Assembly (NCBI GenBank): GCA_002316005.1
Contig: DCIM01000027.1
Span: forward strand, 4,655 to 63,850
Source: Prevotellaceae bacterium UBA1726
GTDB taxonomy: Bacteria; Bacteroidota; Bacteroidia; Bacteroidales; Bacteroidaceae
Reading direction: 5' to 3'
Length of the DNA: 59,196 nucleotides
The position numbers were made by a program, and so were the translations under genes. This document shows, piece after piece, positions 51,054 to 57,935 of this stretch (positions within the stretch are counted from its first letter, which is position 1; each line of letters opens with the position of its first letter). The notes beneath the pieces are model-generated. The model ran no database searches. It saw only the letters and a list, made by a program, of their open reading frames with translations, and was not told where the DNA came from.

Positions 51054-51647
51054 TTACTTGCCTGTCTCAACAAACCAAGCGTTGATTGCTGTATCATAGT
51101 GACTGCTTACACCAAATGCGCGTGTAGCGAACATACGACGCTGCTCGAGTGTTGTTGCTGCACCCTGCTCGTTGATGATGTCGAGAAGTACACCATACTC
51201 TGCCTTGCTTGGAACGATTACTACATCATTGAAGTTCTTTGCTCCTGCGCGGATGAGAGAGATACCACCTATATCAATCTTCTCGATGATGTCAGCCTCA
51301 CTTGCACCACTTGCCACTGTCTGCTCGAAAGGATAGAGGTCAACGATTACGAGGTCAATCTCAGGAATCTCATACTGAGCCATCTGCTGCTGGTCACCTT
51401 CGTTTGCGCGGCGTCCGAGGATACCACCGAATACTTTTGGATGGAGAGTCTTCACACGACCGCCAAGGATTGAAGGATATGTTGTTACATCCTCTACAGC
51501 CTGACACTCGTATCCGAGCGACTCGATAAACTTCTGTGTACCACCAGTCGAGAGGAACTTGACACCCTCATCGTTCAATTTCTTAAGCAATTCGTCCAGT
51601 CCATCTTTGTGGAAAACTGATACAAGTGCAGTCTTGATATTCTTCAT
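51054..51647 (-). CDS. Standalone IMP cyclohydrolase (PurH N-terminal domain)
   Basis: 197 residues from the ATG at 51647: MKNIKTALVSVFHKDGLDELLKKL, FLSTGGTQKFIESLG, EDVTTYPSILGGRVKTLHPKVFGGILGRR, IPEIDLVIVDLYPFEQTVASG, EKIDIGGISLIRAGAKNFNDVVIV. These are the landmarks of the MGS-like IMP cyclohydrolase half of PurH, which closes the purine ring to IMP. The protein ends where the AICAR transformylase half should begin; only 36 bases then separate it from mreB. This is an intact short gene, not a visible truncation by frameshift. It is the first gene of the elongasome operon. Confidence 0.9.
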   Translation of the reverse strand: MKNIKTALVSVFHKDGLDELLKKLNDEGVKFLSTGGTQKFIESLGYECQAVEDVTTYPSILGGRVKTLHPKVFGGILGRRANEGDQQQMAQYEIPEIDLVIVDLYPFEQTVASGASEADIIEKIDIGGISLIRAGAKNFNDVVIVPSKAEYGVLLDIINEQGAATTLEQRRMFATRAFGVSSHYDTAINAWFVETGK

Positions 51648-51684
51648 TTCAACTATGTTTGTTATGCGATTTATTTCCAAAGTG

Positions 51685-51719
51685 CAAAGGTAGTGTATTT
51701 TTTTCAGTTTTTGGACAAA
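51685..51719 (-). promoter_or_regulatory. Promoter of the IMP cyclohydrolase-elongasome operon
   Basis: TACCTTTG (51692-51685) on the minus strand, 38 nt before the ATG, with a TTTG at 51719-51716; the 23-nt spacer is slightly longer than usual. Confidence 0.45.
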
Positions 51720-51787
51720 AAAAATATTTATTTTTTATAAGGGCAAATAATTTACCCAAATCAACCGGAAAAGCAATGAAAAAATAA

Positions 51788-51816
51788 GCGCCGAGATTCT
51801 CATCGAACCTCGGCGC
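51788..51816 (-). terminator. Terminator of the orphan transcript
   Basis: GCGCCGAG (51788-51795) pairs perfectly with CTCGGCGC (51809-51816) over a 13-nt loop; the minus strand continues TTATTTTTTC. Confidence 0.85.
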
Positions 51817-51921
51817 CTAAACTTATGTTTAACTAAAAATCCTTTTTCGGTAAAATGGGAACCTCACGGTCACCATTGTTTCCTGTTAAACAATCCTGTT
51901 TAATTACCTTAAACTAATAAC

Positions 51922-52002
51922 TAAAAACCTAAATCTATTACTACTAACCTAAACAATCTATTAACCTTTCCAAATGACTCAAGAGAAGTCTTTTCCGGCA
52001 TC
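51922..52002 (-). CDS. Possible 26-residue small protein
   Basis: An ATG near 52002 opens a 26-codon frame (MPEKTSLESFGKVNRLF, continuing to an aliphatic RLVVIDLGF end) that stops within the orphan transcript. It has basic and hydrophobic character at the end. Nothing shows it is translated; it is listed because it is the only sizeable start codon in this unit. Confidence 0.2.
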
Positions 52003-52044
52003 TGTTGTTCACCGAAGAACTGCCTTTCTTCCCTAAAGCCGATG

Positions 52045-52076
52045 CAAAGTTACGAACTTTTTGTTGTGTGCGCAAA
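52045..52076 (-). promoter_or_regulatory. Promoter of the orphan transcript
   Basis: TTTG (52076-52073), 20 nt, TAACTTTG (52052-52045) on the minus strand; among the best matches to the Bacteroidetes consensus in the window. Confidence 0.65.
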
Positions 52077-52266
52077 CAATTTCGTCATTTTTTATTGCAA
52101 TTTGCATCTAACTTGACCTATATCAACGGATAATCATAATTTTAATCGCATTTTTGGTTTCAAATTGGTTTTTTTATTTGTTTTTCGCTTACTTTTTATC
52201 AATCTGATATCACACAGTTCTGTTTCTGCTTCACAAAATGTTATTTTGCAAGAAAATCTGCTGATA

Positions 52267-52299
52267 TTTGAATTGTTTCATTTTTTATTGCTATCTTTG
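52267..52299 (+). promoter_or_regulatory. Promoter of the glycosyltransferase pair
   Basis: TTTG (52267-52270), 21 nt, TATCTTTG (52292-52299), 18 nt before the ATG at 52318. Confidence 0.65.
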
Positions 52300-52317
52300 C
52301 GTCATAATACAGACAGA

Positions 52318-53592
52318 ATGAGAATACTAATTGTCAATACAAGCGAACTGAATGGCGGTGCGGCTGTTGCGTCAAACCGTCTTGTGGCGGCTCTTAACAA
52401 CAACGGAGAAAAGGCAAAGATGCTCGTGCGCGACAAGTCGTCGGAGAATATCTCAGTTTTTAAAATGCCGGGTAAGATTTCCGCCAAGTGGCATTTCCTT
52501 TGGGAAAGGCTGCGTGTGTTCATGGCATTGCACTTCCGAAAGGAGCATCTCTGGGAGATTGACATTGCCAATGCTGGTACCGACATCACTGCCCTACCTG
52601 AGTTCAAGGAGGCGGACATCATTCATCTGGCTTGGATAAACCAAGGAATGCTCTCGCTTGGGAACATTGACAAGATTGTGAAAAGCGGAAAACCTGTTGT
52701 ATGGACAATGCACGACCTCTGGCCGGCTACTGCCATATGTCATTACGCACGCGGGTGTACATCTTTCAAGACTGGTTGCAACAACTGCAAACTCCTTCCT
52801 GGTGGAGGAAGCGACAAAGACTTGGCTTTCAAGGTATGGAACAAGAAGAAGAGTGTCTACAAAAACAGCAATATCCATTTCGTCACCTGTAGTCGTTGGC
52901 TTGAGAATCAGGCAAAGAGCAGTGGACTCTTAGAGAATCTGTCTGTCACAAGCATTCCTAATCCTATTGACACAAACATTTTCTCTCCACAAGACAAAAC
53001 AGAGGCAAAGAAAGCCCTGGGATTACCAACCGACAAGAAGGTGATTCTCTTTGTTGCACAGAAGGTTACTGATGAGCGAAAAGGTGCCCATTGCCTTATT
53101 GAGGCTTTGCAGAAACTGAAGGACGAGAATCCGGAGGTTGCAGAGAATTGCGTTGTGGCTCTTCTTGGCGGTCATGCCGAGGAACTGGTTGAGCAGATAA
53201 GCATCCCTACCTACCCACTCGGTTATGTGTCGGGCGACAAGAATATTGCTGCCGTTTATAATGCCGCTGATGTGTTTGTGCTTCCTTCAATGGAGGACAA
53301 CTTGCCAAACACCCTTATGGAGGCTCTTGCCTGTGGAGTTCCTTGTGTGGGATTCTATGTTGGTGGCATTCCTGAGATGATCGATCATAACAAGAATGGC
53401 TATGTGGCAAAGGCGGGTGATACAAGCGACTTGAAAGAGGGCATCAAATGGATTCTCTCTGATGCTGACAGTAAGGAGTTGCGCAGTGCCTGCATTACAA
53501 AAGTTACCCGATGCTATTCGCAGCAGAGCGTTTCGTTGAAATATGTTGAAGTATATAGCAGTGTGATGGCACAGAAAGGATACGGACTATGA
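52318..53592 (+). CDS. Family 4 glycosyltransferase
   Basis: 424 residues from the ATG at 52318, which follows the promoter closely. GT-B fold: MRILIVNTSELNGGAAVASNRLVAAL at the N-terminus, WTMHDLWPATAICHYARGC (the H-D-L-W motif plus a Cys-rich stretch seen in Bacteroidetes capsule transferases), and the GT4 nucleotide-sugar region PSMEDNLPNTLMEALACGVPCVGFYVGG with the paired glutamates. It should transfer an NDP-sugar onto a lipid-linked glycan, for capsule, exopolysaccharide or LPS. The stop overlaps the next gene by 4 bases. Confidence 0.9.
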   Translation: MRILIVNTSELNGGAAVASNRLVAALNNNGEKAKMLVRDKSSENISVFKMPGKISAKWHFLWERLRVFMALHFRKEHLWEIDIANAGTDITALPEFKEADIIHLAWINQGMLSLGNIDKIVKSGKPVVWTMHDLWPATAICHYARGCTSFKTGCNNCKLLPGGGSDKDLAFKVWNKKKSVYKNSNIHFVTCSRWLENQAKSSGLLENLSVTSIPNPIDTNIFSPQDKTEAKKALGLPTDKKVILFVAQKVTDERKGAHCLIEALQKLKDENPEVAENCVVALLGGHAEELVEQISIPTYPLGYVSGDKNIAAVYNAADVFVLPSMEDNLPNTLMEALACGVPCVGFYVGGIPEMIDHNKNGYVAKAGDTSDLKEGIKWILSDADSKELRSACITKVTRCYSQQSVSLKYVEVYSSVMAQKGYGL

Positions 53593-54365
53593 TTTCCATA
53601 ACGGTCATAACTTGCACATATAATGCTGAGGGTAATGTGGAGCGCACTCTAAAGAGTGTTCTTGAACAGACTTACGAAAATGTTGAGCATCTCATCATTG
53701 ACGGAAAGTCGAAAGACTCTACTTGCGACATCATCAACCGATATATCACTGAAGCTAAAGCAGAGGAGGATCGTCATGAGATAAACTTCATCAGCGAACC
53801 TGACAAGGGATTGTATGATGCGATGAACAAAGGACTGCGTCTTGCCAAATCTGATTATCTTATCTATCTTAATGCGGGCGATACTTTCCCCGATGAGAAT
53901 ACCCTCGAGGCAGTTGCTGCGAGTGTAGGCGAAGGTGAGGTTCTTCCTGGTGTCATCTATGGTAACACTGATGTTGTTGACGAGGATGGTAAATTCGTGC
54001 GTCATCGCCGTTTGGCTCCTCCAGAAAATCTGTCGTGGCGTGATTTCAAAAACGGAATGTTGGTGTGCCATCAGGCCTTCTATGCCCTCACTTCCATCGC
54101 GCGCGCGTTACCTTATAATATTAATTACCGTTATTCAGCCGATGTGGATTGGTGCATTCGTGTGATGAAACAGTCGGAAAAGGAAAACCGTCCTTTGCGA
54201 AACGCTCATCATGTGTTGGCAAATTTCCTTGAGGGTGGTATGAGTGCCACAAACCACAGGGCTTCGCTAAAAGAACGCTTCCGCGTAATGGCAAAGCATT
54301 ATGGATTGTTGCCTACAATATTCCAACACATCTGGTTTGTATTAAGGGCAATAATAAAAGCCTAA
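53589..54365 (+). CDS. Family 2 glycosyltransferase
   Basis: 258 residues, GT-A fold: ISITVITCTYNAEGNVERTLKSVLEQTYENVEHLIIDGKSKDST, then SEPDKGLYDAMNKGLRLAKSDYLIYLNAGD (the D-x-D-type and acceptor region), and FKNGMLVCHQAFYAL. It resembles WcaA/WcaE-type transferases of exopolysaccharide clusters. Overlaps the GT4 gene by the ATGA junction, so the two products are made together and probably add consecutive sugars. No other polysaccharide genes are adjacent. Confidence 0.9.
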   Translation: MISITVITCTYNAEGNVERTLKSVLEQTYENVEHLIIDGKSKDSTCDIINRYITEAKAEEDRHEINFISEPDKGLYDAMNKGLRLAKSDYLIYLNAGDTFPDENTLEAVAASVGEGEVLPGVIYGNTDVVDEDGKFVRHRRLAPPENLSWRDFKNGMLVCHQAFYALTSIARALPYNINYRYSADVDWCIRVMKQSEKENRPLRNAHHVLANFLEGGMSATNHRASLKERFRVMAKHYGLLPTIFQHIWFVLRAIIKA

Positions 54366-54444
54366 CCAAGCCTTCTTTCTCCGCTTGCGCTATGAAAGCG
54401 GCAGAGCCGAGCGCCCAAAGGGAAGGATGTTATATAGCAAAAAA

Positions 54445-54470
54445 AGAGGGCATCCAAACGGGTGTCCTCT
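54445..54470 (+). terminator. Terminator after the glycosyltransferase pair
   Basis: AGAGGGC-A-T-CC (54445-54455) pairs with GG-TGTCCTCT (54461-54470) with one bulge, followed by TATTATTT. Confidence 0.65.
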
Positions 54471-54509
54471 TATTATTTAATTATAATGTAAATGCAAACA
54501 TTAAAACAT

Positions 54510-54526
54510 CCCTCCCTTTGGGAGGG
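54510..54526. repeat. GC-rich dispersed repeat, copy C
   Basis: CCCTCCC-TTT-GGGAGGG, a perfect 7-bp hairpin next to the end of the M23 peptidase gene. Its sequence recalls the CCCTAAAGGG-type repeats at 33001 and 37581 and it may help end the leftward transcript. Confidence 0.55.
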
Positions 54527-54538
54527 CTTGGGTGGGCT

Positions 54539-55504
54539 TTAAGTATATCTTAAGATATTTCCTGCCTTAATCTTCGATTTCTTCGACAAGTGGTTCAAGC
54601 GGCAGAGTTGATCAACAGTAACGCCACGCTTGCGGGCAATCGACTCAAGAGTCTCGCCCTCGGCAACCTTGTGATAGAGTTTCTCTGTTCCCTCTGCTGT
54701 GAGTTCCTCTACGTTTGTTGCACGGTTGTTTGCAACATACGAGCCACCTTGGACATCCTCGCGAGTATAACCGCCATTACCGATAACACCACGAAGACGA
54801 GTTGCCTCTGCCGACTCACGATCGTAAGTGTCACGGTTGTACATATAGTAGTCGCCCGTCACATCCTGTGCGCGGAAGTCAAACATCAATGCTGGGTTCA
54901 AAGCGAAACCGCAGAAACGAGTCTCAAAATGAAGGTGTGAACCTGTGCTTCGTCCGGTATTACCGCCAAGGCCGATAACATCGCCTGCGCGGACATTCTG
55001 GTTTTCAGATACTAACTGCTTTGACAAGTGACCATAGATAGTCTCAAGTCCATTGTTGTGACGGATTACGATATACTTTCCGTAGCCACCGCCATCGTAT
55101 TTCACGATACGAACCTTTCCGCTGAATGCAGCGCGGATGGTATCGCCTACATAAACCTTGATATCAATACCTCTATGGGCTCTACCCCAGCGGGCTCCGA
55201 AGTTACTTGTTACAGCGCGACTTGTTGTCGGCATGCAGAAGTGGCGGAGATCAAACTTATAGGAATCTGGCATAGGAATCTGCTTGTGTGCATAGGCATT
55301 ATCCCATTCCTCGTAGATTTCGTATGATGGATTTTCCTCCATCTCACGCTCGAGAATTCGCTGCAAAGCGAGTGTGTCGACAGCCTTCACCTTACGGTCG
55401 ACTGGTGCCTGACGAGCAAGCAAGTCCTGAGCCGCGACATACTGACTGGAGACTAACAGAAGTGCTAAAATGGAGAATATTCGTAATATCTTGTTAATAG
55501 TCAT
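54539..55504 (-). CDS. Secreted M23 peptidase with LysM domain
   Basis: 321 residues. Signal peptide (ILRIFSILALLLVSSQYVAAQ). The LytM/M23 catalytic region runs from about 105 to 205: NFGARWGRAHRGIDIKVYVGD (H-x-x-x-D zinc ligands), YGKYIVIRHNNGLETIYGHLS, GLGGNTGRSTGSHLHFE (H-L-H). A C-terminal LysM occupies about 270-321 (YHKVAEGETLESIARKRGVTVDQLCRLNHL, IKAGNILRY). It should bind and cleave, or help position enzymes on, peptidoglycan. Both zinc motifs are intact, so it is probably active rather than a NlpD-like activator. Followed by a GC-rich hairpin. Confidence 0.92.
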   Translation of the reverse strand: MTINKILRIFSILALLLVSSQYVAAQDLLARQAPVDRKVKAVDTLALQRILEREMEENPSYEIYEEWDNAYAHKQIPMPDSYKFDLRHFCMPTTSRAVTSNFGARWGRAHRGIDIKVYVGDTIRAAFSGKVRIVKYDGGGYGKYIVIRHNNGLETIYGHLSKQLVSENQNVRAGDVIGLGGNTGRSTGSHLHFETRFCGFALNPALMFDFRAQDVTGDYYMYNRDTYDRESAEATRLRGVIGNGGYTREDVQGGSYVANNRATNVEELTAEGTEKLYHKVAEGETLESIARKRGVTVDQLCRLNHLSKKSKIKAGNILRYT

Positions 55505-55556
55505 AATAAATTTCTTTTTCAGTGTTCAGGAAGGCAACAATTTCACCTTCCACTTG

Positions 55557-55564
55557 CAAAGATA
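55557..55564 (-). promoter_or_regulatory. Probable -7 box of the M23 peptidase gene
   Basis: TATCTTTG (55564-55557) on the minus strand, 53 nt before the ATG; no clear -33 box at the expected distance. Confidence 0.4.
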
Positions 55565-55635
55565 ACGAAAAAATCGCAAACTTGTTGTTTTTTTGTAATA
55601 AAAACTTTGTTTTTTAACAATTTCACTAAAAATCT

Positions 55636-55666
55636 TTTGCAAAACCGGGGATTTTTCTTAATTTCG
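55636..55666 (+). promoter_or_regulatory. recG promoter
   Basis: TTTG (55636-55639), 19 nt, TAATTTCG (55659-55666), one mismatch. Transcription would start near 55673, so the heptamer array lies in the 5' leader. Confidence 0.5.
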
Positions 55667-55703
55667 CAAAATAAAGGTTAAAGCCCTTGGGCGGGACAAG
55701 TAT

Positions 55704-55766
55704 CTGGTTTCTGGTTTCTGGTTTCAGGTTCCAGGTTCAAAGTTCCAAGTTCCAAGTTTCAAGGTT
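55704..55766 (+). repeat. Nine heptamer tandem repeats ending at the recG start
   Basis: Nine consecutive 7-bp units: CTGGTTT three times, CAGGTTC twice, then AAAGTTC, CAAGTTC, CAAGTTT and CAAGGTT, ending 2 nt before the ATG at 55769. Confidence 0.85.
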
Positions 55767-55768
55767 AA

Positions 55769-57877
55769 ATGGCAAACAACGACATTTTAAGTCAGGACAT
55801 TAAGTTTCTGCAAGGTGTAGGACCTAAGCGTCAGGAGATATTGAAAAAAGAACTCAATATCCACACTTGGCGTGACCTTTTGGAATACTATCCTTATAAA
55901 TATGTCGATCGCAGCAAAATCTATCGCATTGACGAACTTGACGGCAATATGCCTTTCGTGCAGATTCGCGGTAGGATTCTCAGTTTCGAGGAGTTCTCGA
56001 TGGGACCTCGCAAGAAGCGTGTGGTGGCTCATTTCAGCGATGGACATGGCGTTGTTGACATTGTATGGTGGCAAGGGTCGAAGTACATCTACAAGACCTA
56101 CAAGACGGGCGTAGAGTATATCGTTTTCGGCAAACCGGGAATCTTTGGCGGCAGATATCAGTTCACTCATCCTGAGATAGAAAAGGCTGAGGATGTGGAG
56201 ATTACCAATATGGGCATGCGTCCTTATTATGTAACGACAGAGGCAATGAAGAAGTCAGGATTGTTATCGCGACAGATGGAGAAACTGACTCAGACGCTTG
56301 TCGAGAAGATTGGCGAAGCCGTACTTCCAGAGACTCTGCCTCAGTTCATTACGGGTCCTCTTCATCTCATTCCTCGCACTGAGGCTTTCCAACTGATTCA
56401 TTATCCTACAAACGCCTTTGATGTGCAGAAGGCTCAGCAGCGACTGAAATTCGAGGAACTGTTCTATGTGCAGTTGAACATCCTGCGTTATGCTGCCGAC
56501 CACCGCCGTCGTTTCAAGGGATATATCCTCGACAAGGTGGGCGTTCCTTTCAACGATTTCTACAGCAACTACCTTCCTTTCCCACTGACAAACGCTCAGA
56601 AACGAGTTATTCGCGAGATTCGCGAGGACCTTCGTTCGGGGCGTCAGATGAATCGTCTGCTTCAGGGCGATGTGGGTTCGGGAAAGACTCTCGTTGCTCT
56701 CATGACAATGCTTATGGCATTGGGCAACGATTATCAGGCGTGTATCATGGCACCAACTGAGATTCTCGCCGAACAGCATCTTGAGACAATACGCGGTTTT
56801 CTCAAGGACATGGACATTCGCGTAGAACTGCTCACAGGTACTGTGAAGGGCAAAAAGCGTGAGGAGATTCTCCGTTCACTTGCCTCGGGCGATATTGACA
56901 TATTGGTTGGTACACATGCCATCATTGAGGATCCAGTGGAGTTCAAGCGACTTGGAATTGCGGTCATTGACGAACAGCATCGTTTTGGTGTGGCTCAAAG
57001 AGCCAAACTATGGACAAAGAGCGAAAAACCGCCTCATGTACTTGTCATGACTGCTACTCCTATTCCTCGTACTCTCGCCATGACAATCTATGGCGATCTT
57101 GATGTGAGTGTCATTGACGAGTTGCCTCCTGGACGTAAGCCTGTGCAGACAATACATAAATATGACGACCGCATGGGATCGCTCTATCAAGGCATTCGCC
57201 AGCAGATTCAGCAGGGGCGTCAGGTTTACATTGTCTATCCGCTCATTCAGGAGAGTGAGAAGATGGACTTGAAGAATCTTGAGGATGGCTTTGAGAGTCT
57301 GAAGGAGATTTTCCCTGAATACAAGATGAGTAAGGTTCACGGAAAGATGAAACCGAAGGAGAAGGACGAGGAGATGCAGAAGTTTGCCTCTGGCGAGACG
57401 CAGATTCTTGTTGCTACAACCGTTATCGAGGTTGGTGTGAATGTGCCTAACGCCTCTGTGATGGTTATTCTCGAGGCTCAGCGTTTCGGTCTTTCGCAGT
57501 TGCATCAGCTCAGAGGTCGTGTGGGTCGTGGTGCTGATCAGAGTTATTGCATTCTTGTCACTGGTCATGAACTGGCAAAGGAGACTCGCATGCGATTAAA
57601 TATAATGTGCGACACAAACGACGGATTCCAGATTGCAGAAGCCGATTTGAAACTCCGTGGTCCTGGCGATCTTGAAGGAACACAGCAGAGCGGTCTTGCT
57701 TTCGACCTGAAGATTGCTGATATTGCACGCGACGGACAGATTGTGCAACTTGCACGCGATGAGGCACAGAAGATTGTGGATGTTGACCCAGAGTGCAACA
57801 AACCAGAGTATGCCCTTTTGTGGAATCGCCTGAAGGAACTCCGCAAGACCAACATCAACTGGGCCGCCATCAGTTAG
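55769..57877 (+). CDS. recG: ATP-dependent DNA helicase RecG
   Basis: 702 residues, the expected length. It reverses stalled forks and processes branched DNA. The N-terminal wedge OB-fold (about 45-150, with FVQIRGRILSFEEFSMGPRKKRVVAHFSDG) is followed by the helicase domains: GDVGSGKTLVAL (Walker A), APTEILAEQH, LLTGTVKGKKR, DEQHRFGVAQR (motif II), TATPIPRTLAM (motif III), and QLRGRVGRGADQSYCIL (motif VI). The C-terminal TRG-like region ends the chain. Own promoter; leader with heptamer repeats. Confidence 0.97.
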   Translation: MANNDILSQDIKFLQGVGPKRQEILKKELNIHTWRDLLEYYPYKYVDRSKIYRIDELDGNMPFVQIRGRILSFEEFSMGPRKKRVVAHFSDGHGVVDIVWWQGSKYIYKTYKTGVEYIVFGKPGIFGGRYQFTHPEIEKAEDVEITNMGMRPYYVTTEAMKKSGLLSRQMEKLTQTLVEKIGEAVLPETLPQFITGPLHLIPRTEAFQLIHYPTNAFDVQKAQQRLKFEELFYVQLNILRYAADHRRRFKGYILDKVGVPFNDFYSNYLPFPLTNAQKRVIREIREDLRSGRQMNRLLQGDVGSGKTLVALMTMLMALGNDYQACIMAPTEILAEQHLETIRGFLKDMDIRVELLTGTVKGKKREEILRSLASGDIDILVGTHAIIEDPVEFKRLGIAVIDEQHRFGVAQRAKLWTKSEKPPHVLVMTATPIPRTLAMTIYGDLDVSVIDELPPGRKPVQTIHKYDDRMGSLYQGIRQQIQQGRQVYIVYPLIQESEKMDLKNLEDGFESLKEIFPEYKMSKVHGKMKPKEKDEEMQKFASGETQILVATTVIEVGVNVPNASVMVILEAQRFGLSQLHQLRGRVGRGADQSYCILVTGHELAKETRMRLNIMCDTNDGFQIAEADLKLRGPGDLEGTQQSGLAFDLKIADIARDGQIVQLARDEAQKIVDVDPECNKPEYALLWNRLKELRKTNINWAAIS

Positions 57878-57935
57878 GCTAATAGAAACAAAACAGAAAT
57901 AAATGTACAACCATTGTAAATAAAAAAAATCGCTT

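Larger units (their letters stand above)
51778..52040 (-). ncRNA. Candidate orphan small transcript
   Basis: A leftward unit of about 260 nt bounded by a consensus promoter (52076-52045) and a perfect intrinsic terminator (51816-51788). Within it, GTTC-TTCGGT-GAAC and ATTGTTT-AACAGG-AAACAAT hairpins can form. A 26-codon open frame (52002 to 51922, starting MPEKTSLESF) is the longest apparent. I know of no family match. It could be a regulatory RNA or a small-protein mRNA; alternatively read-through makes it part of the downstream operon leader. Confidence 0.5.

Noticed and set aside
51054..51647. purH pseudogene by truncation or frameshift
   Set aside because: The domain ends cleanly at its natural boundary, and the 36 bases to mreB hold no remnant of the transformylase half.
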